This document shows positions 55,280-64,000 of a DNA stretch of 64,000 bases, in pieces. The stretch's first letter is position 1, and the number at the start of each line of letters is the position of its first letter. The DNA is from UBA10427 sp003500135 (GTDB taxonomy: Bacteria > Bacteroidota > Bacteroidia > Cytophagales > Cyclobacteriaceae), in NCBI GenBank assembly GCA_963966275.1, contig CAWZYQ010000001.1, positions 1-64,000 of the forward strand, written 5' to 3'. The notes beneath the pieces are model-generated. The model was not told the DNA's origin, did no database searches, and was given only the letters and a program-made list of their open reading frames with translations. The translations under genes and the position numbers were made by a program.

Positions 55280-56173
55280 TTAACCATTTTGCTCGAGTGC
55301 TTCCGCACCACCTACAATTTCCAAAATCTCTTTGGTAATGTAAGCCTGACGAGTCTGGTTGTATACCTTAGTCAATTCTTTTAGAAGTTCTCCTGCATTT
55401 TCAGTTGCCTTATCCATTGCTGTCATTCGTGCTCCATGCTCACTGGCGTTGGATTCGAGTAAAGCTTTATAAAACTGGATTTTTAAAGACTGCGGGATCA
55501 CTTCGTTGATAATCGTTTCGGCCGACGGCTCGAGAATAAAATCGAGATTGTGCTCATCTTCATTTTCTTCCTCTTCCTCTATTTCCGGTATAGGAAGAAA
55601 TTGTTCGGTGCGCTGAATTTGGGTAGCCACGTTTTTGAATTCATTATAAATGAGATCAACCCGGTCAAATTCGTAAGTAATAAACTCATTCATTACATAT
55701 TCCGCTATTTCCCGAACATTATCAAATGACAGATCTGAGAAAATTTCCCAATAGTCATCAATAACCTTGTAATCCCGCTTTTTGAAATATTCGTAAGATT
55801 TTTTACCCAAAGGCAATATATAAAGGTCCCCTCTATTGAAGTTTTCTTCATACTGCTCTTCGATATGGCTTACCGTCTTTTTGAATATGCTACTGTTAAA
55901 TGCCCCGCAAAGACCACGATCGGAACTGATTACAACCAGAAGGACTTTTGCCGGCGGACGCTCCTGTGCATAGTCACTTTGTACCTCTGACTCATTGCCC
56001 GAAGAGATATTCACCAGAATACTCTGTAGCTTCTGAGCAAAAGGTCGCATTTGTATAATTGCATCCTGTGCCTTACGCAGTTTAGATGCCGCCACCATTT
56101 TCATGGCCTTGGTGATTTGCTGCGTTGACTTTACAGAACTTATTCTATTGCGTACTTCCTTTAAACTTGGCAT
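55280..56173 (-). CDS. atpG: ATP synthase subunit gamma
   Basis: A 297-residue gamma subunit, the rotating central stalk of F1. Its start MPSLKEVRNRISSVKSTQQITKAMKMVAASKLRKAQ and end ASEHGARMTAMDKATENAGELL are universal gamma signatures. A strongly acidic segment (EIEEEEENEDEHN) interrupts the middle at about residues 199-215; its role is unknown. It is the last gene of the cluster. Confidence 0.97.
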   Translation of the reverse strand: MPSLKEVRNRISSVKSTQQITKAMKMVAASKLRKAQDAIIQMRPFAQKLQSILVNISSGNESEVQSDYAQERPPAKVLLVVISSDRGLCGAFNSSIFKKTVSHIEEQYEENFNRGDLYILPLGKKSYEYFKKRDYKVIDDYWEIFSDLSFDNVREIAEYVMNEFITYEFDRVDLIYNEFKNVATQIQRTEQFLPIPEIEEEEENEDEHNLDFILEPSAETIINEVIPQSLKIQFYKALLESNASEHGARMTAMDKATENAGELLKELTKVYNQTRQAYITKEILEIVGGAEALEQNG

Positions 56174-56195
56174 TGCTGCTTTTAATAAGCGTTAT

Positions 56196-57776
56196 TTATA
56201 GTATATAGTTTTTAGCCACATCGCCGGCTACTTTCCTCATTGTCTCCTGGGCTTCATCGGTAAGTTTACCAGCTTGAAGGTCATCAAGGGTAGACTGGTG
56301 ATTCAGGCTGAGCTCATTGAGGTATTCCGACTCAAATGCTTTTACTTTATCGATAGGCACTTTATCAATCAGACCTTTGGTAGAAGCAAAAATAATGGCA
56401 ACCTGGTTCTCAACCGACATCGGATCGTATTGCTTTTGTTTCAATATTTCCTGATTGCGCTTACCTCTTTCAATAGTAAGTTTTGTAGAGGCATCAAGGT
56501 CTGAGCCGAACTTGGCAAATGCTTCCAATTCGCGGTATTGTGCCTGATCCAGTTTTAATGTACCGGATACTTTTTTCATAGATTTGATCTGCGCTGATCC
56601 ACCAACACGTGATACTGAAATACCAACGTTAATCGCCGGACGAATACCTGAGTTGAAAAGGTTGGTTTCCAGGAATATCTGACCGTCGGTAATCGAAATT
56701 ACGTTGGTTGGGATGTATGCCGCTACATCACCGGCCTGTGTTTCGATAATTGGTAAAGCAGTTAATGAACCTCCACCTTTTACTTTTCCTTCAAGCGAAG
56801 AGGGCAGATCATTCATTTGTTGCGCAATGGCGTCACTTTTATTGATTTTAGCTGCTCTTTCCAATAAACGGGAGTGCAAATAGAATACATCACCCGGATA
56901 TGCCTCACGTCCGGGAGGTCTTCTTAGCAACAATGATACCTCGCGATAGGCTACGGCCTGTTTCGAAAGATCATCATAGATCACTAATGCCGGGCGACCG
57001 GTATCACGGAAATATTCCCCGATTGCAGCTCCGGCAAACGGTGCATAGAACTGAAGTAGCGCCGGGTCGGAAGCATTGGCGGCAACAATTACCGTGTAAT
57101 CGAGCGCTCCTGCTTTTTCCAGGGCAGCAGCGACATGACGTACCGTGGAAGCCTTCTGACCAACGGCAACATATATGCAATATACAGGCTCGCCTTTTTC
57201 GTAGAATTCTTTCTGGTTGATAATGGTATCGATAGCCACCGCACTTTTACCAGTCTGACGATCACCGATAATCAACTCACGCTGACCTCTTCCAATAGGG
57301 ATCATTGAGTCAATCGCTTTGATACCTGTTTGAAGCGGTTCTGATACAGGTTCCCGGTAAATTACCCCTGGTGCCTTTCGCTCCAGTGGCATTTCAAACA
57401 GTTCACCTTCAATGGCACCTTTTCCATCAATAGGTCGTCCGAGGGTATCCACCACACGGCCGGTCATGCCATCGCCAACATTTATCGAGGCGATTCTACC
57501 GGTTCTTTTTACAGTATCACCCTCTTTAATTGATTCAGATTCGCCAAAAAGTACGGCGCCTACATTATCTTCTTCAAGGTTGAGCACCATAGCTGTGGTA
57601 CCATCTTCAAATTCTAAAAGCTCCCCTGACTGGGCGTTGTTCAGTCCGTAAATACGAGCCACACCGTCACCCACCTGGAGCACGGTACCCACTTCTTCCA
57701 GCTCTGCAGCTGATTTGAAGTTGGAGAGTTCTTCTCTCAATATTGCTGATACTTCATCAGGTCTTATACTTGCCAT
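56196..57776 (-). CDS. atpA: ATP synthase subunit alpha
   Basis: A 526-residue alpha subunit of F1. The non-catalytic nucleotide-binding P-loop is GDRQTGKSA near residue 171; [47 protein letters not shown] near 265-315 is universal. The enzyme makes ATP from proton motive force. Confidence 0.98.
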   Translation of the reverse strand: MASIRPDEVSAILREELSNFKSAAELEEVGTVLQVGDGVARIYGLNNAQSGELLEFEDGTTAMVLNLEEDNVGAVLFGESESIKEGDTVKRTGRIASINVGDGMTGRVVDTLGRPIDGKGAIEGELFEMPLERKAPGVIYREPVSEPLQTGIKAIDSMIPIGRGQRELIIGDRQTGKSAVAIDTIINQKEFYEKGEPVYCIYVAVGQKASTVRHVAAALEKAGALDYTVIVAANASDPALLQFYAPFAGAAIGEYFRDTGRPALVIYDDLSKQAVAYREVSLLLRRPPGREAYPGDVFYLHSRLLERAAKINKSDAIAQQMNDLPSSLEGKVKGGGSLTALPIIETQAGDVAAYIPTNVISITDGQIFLETNLFNSGIRPAINVGISVSRVGGSAQIKSMKKVSGTLKLDQAQYRELEAFAKFGSDLDASTKLTIERGKRNQEILKQKQYDPMSVENQVAIIFASTKGLIDKVPIDKVKAFESEYLNELSLNHQSTLDDLQAGKLTDEAQETMRKVAGDVAKNYIL

Positions 57777-57813
57777 TGTATTTCTTTAGCGCTTTATTAC
57801 GTAATATTTTTGC

Positions 57814-58356
57814 TTAATAACTTTCAGTAAATTTTCTTCTCAAGGCGTTTAATTTACCTTTGATCGTATCGTCTATCATACGATCTTCAACCTTGAGCAT
57901 AAAACCTCCAATCACATCTTTGTCTACTTTTTCAGTAATCTGAGGGGTTTTATTAGTTGCTTTTTTGATCAGGCTTTCAAATTCCTTTTTCAGGTCATCA
58001 CTTACTGCAATAGCAGTGGTCAATTCGGCAACGGTTATGCCCTTGTTTTCGTTGTACAATTCAACATAGACCCTGGCGATGTCCGGAAGTAGGTTTTCCC
58101 TGTATTTTCTGCATAAGATATCAAAAAACCGAAGCGTTACTTCGTTCACCTTCCCTTTAAAAGTCTTTTGGAGGATATGAAGCTTTTTATTGTGCTTGAT
58201 GATCGGACTTTTCAGCATATTGTTAAAGTCTCTGTTTTCACTGCAAACATTATCAAGCAGTGCCATATCATCTTTAAGCTTGTCTTCAAGCTTTTGATCC
58301 AGTGCCAACTCAAAAATTGACTTTGCGTATCTCGATGCAACCCTGTAGTCTGACAT
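57814..58356 (-). CDS. atpH: ATP synthase subunit delta
   Basis: A 180-residue delta subunit linking F1 to the peripheral stalk. The start VASRYAKSIFELA and the C-terminal KVDKDVIGGFMLKVEDRMIDDTIKGKL are typical. It lies between atpF and atpA in the usual order. Confidence 0.95.
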   Translation of the reverse strand: MSDYRVASRYAKSIFELALDQKLEDKLKDDMALLDNVCSENRDFNNMLKSPIIKHNKKLHILQKTFKGKVNEVTLRFFDILCRKYRENLLPDIARVYVELYNENKGITVAELTTAIAVSDDLKKEFESLIKKATNKTPQITEKVDKDVIGGFMLKVEDRMIDDTIKGKLNALRRKFTESY

Positions 58357-58360
58357 GGAA

Positions 58361-58855
58361 TTAGTTTAATTTAACTTCCTTTACATATTCGTCGATCAAC
58401 GCCTTTTGAGACTTATCGTCTTCCAGGTTTTTGCGAAGGAGCTTTTCACTGATCTGCAAAGAAAGTTCTGCTACCTGGTTTTTGATCTCCGACAATGCCG
58501 CTTTCTTTTCAGTTTCAATGGTTGACCTGGCATCTTCAATCATTTTTTCGGTGATCTTAGATGCTTCATCGCGGGCCTCTTCTTTGATCTGATTGGCTAT
58601 GCCAGCCGCATCTTTCAGCATCTGATCGCGCTCTTCTTTTGCTTCTCGAATCAGCTTTTCATTGTTGGCCTGAAGTTTCTCCATTTCCTGACGGGCCTGC
58701 TCAGCAGATTGAAGCGCCTGTTCAATAGAGTTTTCACGGGCTTTCAATGCCGCTAAAATTGGTTTCCAGGCAAATTTACCAAGGATAAATACGACCAGAA
58801 CAAAGATGATTACCTGCCAAATTATGAGTCCGGCTTCTGGTATAATCAATTCCAT
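58361..58855 (-). CDS. atpF: ATP synthase subunit b
   Basis: A 164-residue b subunit: one N-terminal membrane helix (LIIWQVIIFVLVVFILGKFAWKPI) and a long charged coiled-coil tail to the C-terminus. It forms the peripheral stalk. It lies four bases before atpH. Confidence 0.95.
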   Translation of the reverse strand: MELIIPEAGLIIWQVIIFVLVVFILGKFAWKPILAALKARENSIEQALQSAEQARQEMEKLQANNEKLIREAKEERDQMLKDAAGIANQIKEEARDEASKITEKMIEDARSTIETEKKAALSEIKNQVAELSLQISEKLLRKNLEDDKSQKALIDEYVKEVKLN

Positions 58856-58937
58856 TTGCTATAATATTTTTGTTGTTTACGCGATTAAAAACTCAGGCAA
58901 GACCTAATGTCAATGCCTGAGTATCTCTTTTTGTCCC

Positions 58938-59192
<255 letters not shown>

Positions 59193-59216
59193 TTATAGAA
59201 TTTAACAATTGAATTC

Positions 59217-60308
59217 TTAATGATCATGAGCCTCTTCTACCGCACCTCCTATATAAATAGCCGAAAGTAAGGTAAATACATAGGCCTGTATAAATGCTAC
59301 CAAAAGCTCCAGAAAAGTCATGGCTGCTGCAAATGGTACACTTACAACACCTATTACTGCACTTTTGAATATAAAAATCAGTCCAATGATGCTTAATATG
59401 ATAATGTGTCCCGCCGTAATATTCGCAAAAAGACGAACCATAAGGCTGAATGGCTTGGTGAAAATACCAATGAATTCAACGATTGGCATTATTGGAATAC
59501 CAAACTTGAGCCACCATGGCACCCCGGGAGTATTGAAAATATGGTTCCAGTAGTGTTTGTTACCACTAAAATTAGTAATAAGAAAAGTAATAAAGGCAAA
59601 GGTGAAAGTCACTGCAATATTACCCGTAAGGTTTGCGGCTCCCGGAAACAACCCGAGTAAATTGGCAAACCATATAAAGAAGAAAACCGACAGCAAATAA
59701 GGCATAAACCTTTCGTGTTTTTGCTTGCCAATATTGGGAATGGCAATATCATCGCGAACAAACAGAATAACAGGTTCCAACAGCGATTGTACACCTGAAG
59801 GCGCCGCCACTCCATATTTTTTGTATTTCGATGCCACACTTAAAAACACCCAAAGCACAATAATTGCTGTGATAATGCTGAAAAAAACGTTTTTTGTAAT
59901 GGATAGGTCCAGCATCGGCCGGGCATTGGTGGGGTGGCCTGCATCGTCGAAAGTGAGATCACCATCGGCATTGGCCAGATAGATCTTCTCGTGATATTTC
60001 AAATAAGTATTTTTGCCCGCTTCTACAGGCACTTTGCCGGCATTGTCGTGGTGGAAGGCGCTTGACATGAATACGTCAAATCCCGTACCTTTATTATACA
60101 AGATCACCGGTAAAGGAACACTTACAGGATGGTGGTTGATGTCGATCAGGTGCCAGTCATAACTATCTTTGATATGATGCATCACAAATGACGACTCACT
60201 TCCTTCTTCTGCCGCTTGCACAGGTGTGCCGGCCAATATGGCCAAAAATGCAATTAGCGTTCCAAATTTGAACGCTATTCTGCCAAAACCTAACGAAATA
60301 TTAGTCAT
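59217..60308 (-). CDS. atpB: ATP synthase subunit a
   Basis: A 363-residue a subunit with the long N-terminal extracytoplasmic extension (about residues 33-130, MHHIKDSYDWHLIDINHHPV) typical of Bacteroidota. The conserved Arg for proton transfer lies in SLMVRLFANITAGH near 290. The start overlaps the atpI-like gene end by eight bases. Confidence 0.96.
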   Translation of the reverse strand: MTNISLGFGRIAFKFGTLIAFLAILAGTPVQAAEEGSESSFVMHHIKDSYDWHLIDINHHPVSVPLPVILYNKGTGFDVFMSSAFHHDNAGKVPVEAGKNTYLKYHEKIYLANADGDLTFDDAGHPTNARPMLDLSITKNVFFSIITAIIVLWVFLSVASKYKKYGVAAPSGVQSLLEPVILFVRDDIAIPNIGKQKHERFMPYLLSVFFFIWFANLLGLFPGAANLTGNIAVTFTFAFITFLITNFSGNKHYWNHIFNTPGVPWWLKFGIPIMPIVEFIGIFTKPFSLMVRLFANITAGHIIILSIIGLIFIFKSAVIGVVSVPFAAAMTFLELLVAFIQAYVFTLLSAIYIGGAVEEAHDH

Positions 60309-60705
60309 TCTCAGTACCCTTCTTAAAATGATGGCGCAAGTTAGTTAATATGCCATATATTTCAAACCCAAGGAAAAACAAATACAAAACCGTAAAATTG
60401 GCCACAAAAACTTTAGCGTTGGGCCTGTCAAGAAAAATGAACACGAGCGCCACACCCAGACTTATGAAAAGCCGGGCGACCATGATGCCAAAGTAACTAT
60501 TTACAAATTTCTCGGGCTGATGCTTTTGTACCTGGTCTAACACTAATAAACTAAGGGTGGTAAGTATAAAAAAGTATAAATAAAGGTATACAATATTGTG
60601 GTAAAGCCACTGCGGAAATGCACTACCTAAACCTTGAAAAATCAATACGATACCTGCAGTAAATACGAGTAACTGCAACGAGGATTTTAGAAAGAACTTT
60701 TTCAA
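60301..60705 (-). CDS. AtpI-like membrane protein with TTG start
   Basis: A 134-residue, four-helix protein between atpZ and atpB. The TTG at 60705 overlaps the atpZ stop (TTGA) and gives LKKFFLKSSLQLLVF as the beginning; no suitable ATG exists and the frame further upstream lies within atpZ. Position and topology suggest the AtpI/Atp1 assembly factor slot, although its sequence is only weakly AtpI-like. Overlaps downstream atpB by eight bases, making a fully coupled run. Confidence 0.7.
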   Translation of the reverse strand: MKKFFLKSSLQLLVFTAGIVLIFQGLGSAFPQWLYHNIVYLYLYFFILTTLSLLVLDQVQKHQPEKFVNSYFGIMVARLFISLGVALVFIFLDRPNAKVFVANFTVLYLFFLGFEIYGILTNLRHHFKKGTEND

Positions 60706-60926
60706 TCTTTGGGTAAACTTTTGATGATTGAATAAAAGGCTGCCGCCAAAAATAAAAAAATGAGTATAACGGTGAAAAGTGGAAAGTTGAACTGCAGCCA
60801 TTCATCAATTTTGTGGCCAATCCAATACCCCAGAAAAACCATTATACCCATTTGCAGGCCGAGGCCTGAATATTTTAAGTATTCACTAAAAGGATTTGAT
60901 TTTTTGTTCGGGTTTTTTGGCATCAC
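60702..60926 (-). CDS. atpZ: AtpZ/AtpI family protein
   Basis: A 74-residue two-helix membrane protein. The phrase YSGLGLQMGIMVFLGYWIGHKIDEWL is the AtpZ/AtpI signature; such proteins help assemble the c-ring or take up Mg. Starts 41 bases inside the bactofilin gene end, so the two are coupled. Overlaps the following gene by four bases. Confidence 0.88.
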   Translation of the reverse strand: MMPKNPNKKSNPFSEYLKYSGLGLQMGIMVFLGYWIGHKIDEWLQFNFPLFTVILIFLFLAAAFYSIIKSLPKD

Positions 60927-61329
60927 CTTCTTTTATTGCACCATTGTCGCCAATCTTTATTTCTTTTTGGGTTATGCCCATTTTGCAGCTACCATTAAAG
61001 GTGGCGCCTGATTCAACGATCAGTTTATTGGTGACGATATCGCCGTGGACTACTGAGGTGTTTTTTAGAATGAGGAGGTCCGATATTTCTACAGTCCCTT
61101 TCACTTCTCCTTCAATCTCCGCATTTTGAGATACAATATTGCCATCTACATAAGAAGACTGGCCAAGGGCAATTTTAGACTTGCTTTTGATATTGCCGAT
61201 TACCTTACCTTCAATTCTTATATTTCCAAATGACTCTATATTGCCTTCTAATATGGTTCCTTTTCCGATTTGGTTAGTTGAATCTCTGTGATCTTGAGCT
61301 GCCATGTTTACAGTTTTGTTTTTGAACAT
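60886..61329 (-). CDS. Bactofilin (polymer-forming cytoskeletal protein)
   Basis: A 147-residue bactofilin. The central DUF583 beta-helix (about residues 22-115) shows the repeating pattern GNIRIEGKVIGNIKSKSKIALG and GEVKGTVEISDLLIL; the tails are short and polar. Bactofilins polymerise without nucleotide and position cell-wall enzymes. The gene directly follows an M23 peptidase gene, a pairing known for cell-shape modules (CcmA-Csd in Helicobacter). Confidence 0.92.
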   Translation of the reverse strand: MFKNKTVNMAAQDHRDSTNQIGKGTILEGNIESFGNIRIEGKVIGNIKSKSKIALGQSSYVDGNIVSQNAEIEGEVKGTVEISDLLILKNTSVVHGDIVTNKLIVESGATFNGSCKMGITQKEIKIGDNGAIKEGDAKKPEQKIKSF

Positions 61330-61340
61330 TTTTCAAATGT

Positions 61341-62204
61341 TTAGAAAGAAATAAACTCTTCCGGGTCGAGCGGTGATCCGTTGTACCACAATTCAAAGTG
61401 CAGATGTGGCCCGGTGGTTAATTCACCCGTGTTGCCAATTATTGAAATCACCTCCCCAGAATATACAAAATTACCAACTTTTTTTAATAAAGCCGAATTA
61501 TGTTTATATACGGAAATCATGTTGCCGCGATGCTGTATTGCCACAACATTTCCGAAATCCTGCGTCCAATCGGCAAATATTACCGTTCCATCGGCAACTG
61601 CCTTTACAGGTTCGTTACTTTTAGATACGATATCTACACCATAATGATCTATTTTCAGATCGAAACCCCTACTGATAATACCATCTATGGGTTTGAAGAA
61701 ATACACATCGTTCATCAGGTCCACATATTCGAAATTGGTGTTTTCAGTCAGCAATAAGTCTGCCGATTCAAACTCTTTTCTGAATTGCGAATCTATTGGG
61801 GTCAGGTTTTGTATTTCATCAGTAGATACCTTGGGCATTTTGACCCTTTCTCCTGAGTCGCGATTGATTTCTGCAACTTCACCACGTAAAATCGATTGGA
61901 TGTTTTGCATGTACTGGTCCTTCATCCGCATTTGATTGTCAAGCGAATCAACTTGTCTCCTAAAATCAATCAATTCGTTGCTCAACACAAATACTTCGTG
62001 ACGCGGATCGAACCACTGTGCCATTAATGTGCGGCTTAAATACAGACTTACCAACATCAAAACCACAAAAAAGGCAAATGAAATGAGAATTAATTTTGCA
62101 TAGTTAAAACTTATGGTCGTTTTTTCGGCAAAATTTTCCTCGTTTCGTATAATCAGCAAATACCGATTTGTGAGCCAGTTGGATAAAGTTTTTCTAGATT
62201 TCAA
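61341..62204 (-). CDS. M23 family metallopeptidase (LytM-like)
   Basis: A 287-residue bitopic protein: one membrane helix (about residues 32-54), a coiled coil (about 70-120) and a C-terminal LytM domain. Zinc ligands are seen in HYGVDIV (HxxxD) and GPHLHFELW (HxH), so it should be an active peptidoglycan endopeptidase. It precedes bactofilin by 11 bases and likely shares its transcript and shape-determining role. Confidence 0.93.
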   Translation of the reverse strand: MKSRKTLSNWLTNRYLLIIRNEENFAEKTTISFNYAKLILISFAFFVVLMLVSLYLSRTLMAQWFDPRHEVFVLSNELIDFRRQVDSLDNQMRMKDQYMQNIQSILRGEVAEINRDSGERVKMPKVSTDEIQNLTPIDSQFRKEFESADLLLTENTNFEYVDLMNDVYFFKPIDGIISRGFDLKIDHYGVDIVSKSNEPVKAVADGTVIFADWTQDFGNVVAIQHRGNMISVYKHNSALLKKVGNFVYSGEVISIIGNTGELTTGPHLHFELWYNGSPLDPEEFISF

Positions 62205-62330
62205 TGGCTAACGTTATTTTATTTGCGCAACAAAAGTATATATAATCATTCAAACCATTGACAATATTTACCTTATTTGTAATATTTTTCGGTGATTAAC
62301 ATAGAATTGAATAAAATATTGGAATTTTCT

Positions 62331-64000
62331 GTGATCCGGAGCATTCTGGCGTCTGTATTGGTGGGTTTGGTGGTTTTATCGGGCTGCTCTTCCAGCCGCC
62401 AGAATATATTCAGCAAATCTTATCATAACACTACGGCTCATTACAATGCTTATTTTTTAGCGAAAGAAGACATTGAGGAAGTAGAAGCTGCTATTTGGGA
62501 TAGTTATGAGCCGGATTATAATAAAACTTTAAAAATCTTCGCGCCATACGATACCATTGTTGTAGCTCCTGTTTCGGATCAAATCGAAGAGGCCATTAAG
62601 AAAGCTTCACTGGCTATTCAGCGACATAGCAACAGCAAATGGGTTGATGATAGCTACATTCTGGTTGGCAAGGCCCGCATGTATCAAACCGATTTTGTGA
62701 ATGCCATTGAAACTTTCAAATATGTGAATACCAAAAGTGAAGATGACGACGCGCGGCATGAAGCTTTGGTAAACCTGATGCGTACATTTATAGAATACAA
62801 TGAGCTTAACAACGCCGTTGCAGTTTCTGACTTCATTAAAAAGGAAAAACTCAATGAAGAAAATTATGAGCAATGGCAATTAATGATCGCCTATTTATAT
62901 GCTCAGGAAAACAGGTGGGACATGGTGTCGCCAGCGCTTGAGGAAGCAGTAAGTACATTGAATAAGAATGATAAAAGAGCCCGGTATCACTTTATTCTGG
63001 GTCAGATCTATCAACAACAAAATCAGGATTCTTTATCCTACTACCATTATCGTCGTGTTTTAAAAAGCAACCCCACTTACGAACTATCCTTTTACTCAAA
63101 GCTTTACATGGCCCAGGTAACACAACTCGCCGATGCCAGTAATTTGAAAAAAATCAGAAAATATTTCCGAAAGCTCTTGAGGGATAAGAAAAATGAGGAA
63201 TATCGCGATAAAATCTACTACGAACTGGCAGGTTTTGAAATTAAAAATGGCAACCATGACATTGCAGTAAAACATTTAAAAAAATCATTGGAAGTTGGTC
63301 AAAACAATCAAACACAGCGAGGATATTCTTATATAAGGCTGGGGGAATTGTATTACGACCATTACCGAGACTACCGGATGGCCTCGGCGTACTATGACAG
63401 TGTGGTAAGTGTTTTGCCTCGCGAAGACGAAAGGTACCCCAGGGTTTCGGAGCGACAGCAAATTCTGAAAGAGTTCGTTGAACAGCTCGAAATTATTGAA
63501 ACGAATGACAGCCTTCTGGCGCTTGCCGCCATGCCCGAAGAAGATCTGGTGGCATACCTGACAGAATATGTTGAAGAAGAACGCGCCGCCGCCGAAGAAG
63601 CTGAAAAAGCTGCTAAGAAAGCCTCACGGAGATCGTCGGCAGGAGCTACCTTCGACCCTGATAATCCTGAACTTATCGGTACCGGAAGCGGGGATGGAGA
63701 ATGGTATTTTTACAATCAATCACTCGTAAGCCGTGGTGTAAGTGAGTTTAAACAAACCTGGGGCGACAGACCTCTTGAAGATAACTGGAGGAGAAGCGCT
63801 AAAGATGTTGCCTTTACCAGTAGCGAAGATGAAGATATAGTTGAAACAGGAGAAGACCAGGCGGATGAAGTACCCCAGGAGGAGTTTTCAGTAACTACTG
63901 AAGTTCAGCAGTTACGCGCTAATTTACCCGCAACACCTGAAGCAAAGCAGCAATTACTTGATGAGGTAGAAGAAGCTTATTTTAAATTGGGAAGTATCTA
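62331..64000 (+). CDS. sprE: SprE/PorW-like TPR lipoprotein (truncated by the window edge)
   Basis: At least 556 residues are visible. The GTG at 62331 gives a lipoprotein signal ending LSGC (Cys19); GTG and TTG codons at 62292 and 62307 are alternatives, and no ATG is available. The mature start SSRQNIFSKSYHNTTAHYNAYF and the following TPR repeats (VDDSYILVGKARMYQTDFVNAIETFKYV, YIRLGELYYDHYRDYRMASAYYDS) match SprE/PorW, an outer-membrane lipoprotein needed for type IX secretion and gliding. A low-complexity acidic region follows near residues 420-450. The gene continues beyond the window. Confidence 0.85.
   Translation, partial: MIRSILASVLVGLVVLSGCSSSRQNIFSKSYHNTTAHYNAYFLAKEDIEEVEAAIWDSYEPDYNKTLKIFAPYDTIVVAPVSDQIEEAIKKASLAIQRHSNSKWVDDSYILVGKARMYQTDFVNAIETFKYVNTKSEDDDARHEALVNLMRTFIEYNELNNAVAVSDFIKKEKLNEENYEQWQLMIAYLYAQENRWDMVSPALEEAVSTLNKNDKRARYHFILGQIYQQQNQDSLSYYHYRRVLKSNPTYELSFYSKLYMAQVTQLADASNLKKIRKYFRKLLRDKKNEEYRDKIYYELAGFEIKNGNHDIAVKHLKKSLEVGQNNQTQRGYSYIRLGELYYDHYRDYRMASAYYDSVVSVLPREDERYPRVSERQQILKEFVEQLEIIETNDSLLALAAMPEEDLVAYLTEYVEEERAAAEEAEKAAKKASRRSSAGATFDPDNPELIGTGSGDGEWYFYNQSLVSRGVSEFKQTWGDRPLEDNWRRSAKDVAFTSSEDEDIVETGEDQADEVPQEEFSVTTEVQQLRANLPATPEAKQQLLDEVEEAYFKLGSI

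Overview
The window looks like a chromosomal segment from a gliding-type member of the Bacteroidota, most likely the order Cytophagales. This is inferred from gene content: a gldK-gldL-gldM-gldN cluster, a PorP/SprF-like protein, SprE-like and PorE-like proteins, Bacteroidota-style LytS/LytTR regulators, a lineage-typical ATP synthase cluster without atpD/atpC, and frequent TTG/GTG starts with weak Shine-Dalgarno signals. I see no insertion sequence, prophage, CRISPR array, rRNA or plasmid origin. There is one tRNA, tRNA-Phe(GAA).

Layout. 0-6.6 kb: type II NADH dehydrogenase, a LytS/LytTR two-component pair, and an M14 zinc carboxypeptidase broken by a one-base shift at a C6 tract. 6.8-12.4 kb (minus strand): the type IX secretion and gliding motor core gldKLMN plus a PorP/SprF-like protein. 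12.5-21.5 kb: heme genes (hemD, hemW), an outer-membrane BamA/TamA-like protein, a PorT-family barrel, a histone-H1-like basic protein, a YfcE-like phosphoesterase, a THUMP-like methyltransferase and asd. 21.6-27.8 kb: a lamin-tail-domain surface protein, isoaspartyl peptidase, a DksA/TraR-like regulator, scpB, an rRNA pseudouridine synthase and tRNA-Phe. 27.9-40.4 kb: an Hdr-like Fe-S pair, a PorE-like TPR/PD40/OmpA lipoprotein, a decayed YciI-family gene, nitroreductase, DUF1328 and TspO-like membrane proteins, an SH3 lipoprotein, an ArsC-like protein without its catalytic cysteine, a cupin, tpiA, a septoil-knot-like protein and prmA. 40.5-49 kb: a giant 1626-residue secreted protein of unknown function, a nonsense-interrupted outer-membrane protein remnant, and a pair of OmpA-domain proteins. 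49-55 kb: a 2'-5' RNA ligase-like protein, DUF6702, HupE/UreJ-like, M1 peptidase, a lipoprotein, a saccharopine-dehydrogenase-like enzyme and a NUDIX hydrolase. 55-62 kb (minus strand): an M23 peptidase-bactofilin-atpZ-atpI-like-atpBEFHAG cluster. 62.3 kb to the edge: a truncated SprE/PorW-like TPR lipoprotein.

How the genes work together. GldL/GldM form the proton-driven motor and GldK/GldN a periplasmic/outer-membrane ring. The PorP/SprF-like, PorE-like and SprE-like proteins are expected to link this machine to the outer membrane and peptidoglycan. NDH-2, the Hdr-like pair and the ATP synthase supply or use the proton motive force. The most intriguing unknown is the 1626-residue protein, whose acidic tryptophan-rich segment shares the hexapeptide WGDSGW with GldN. 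Several genes are in visible decay: a C6-tract frameshift in the M14 peptidase, three in-frame stops in the YciI-family gene, one stop in the outer-membrane protein, and Cys-to-Arg in the ArsC-like protein.
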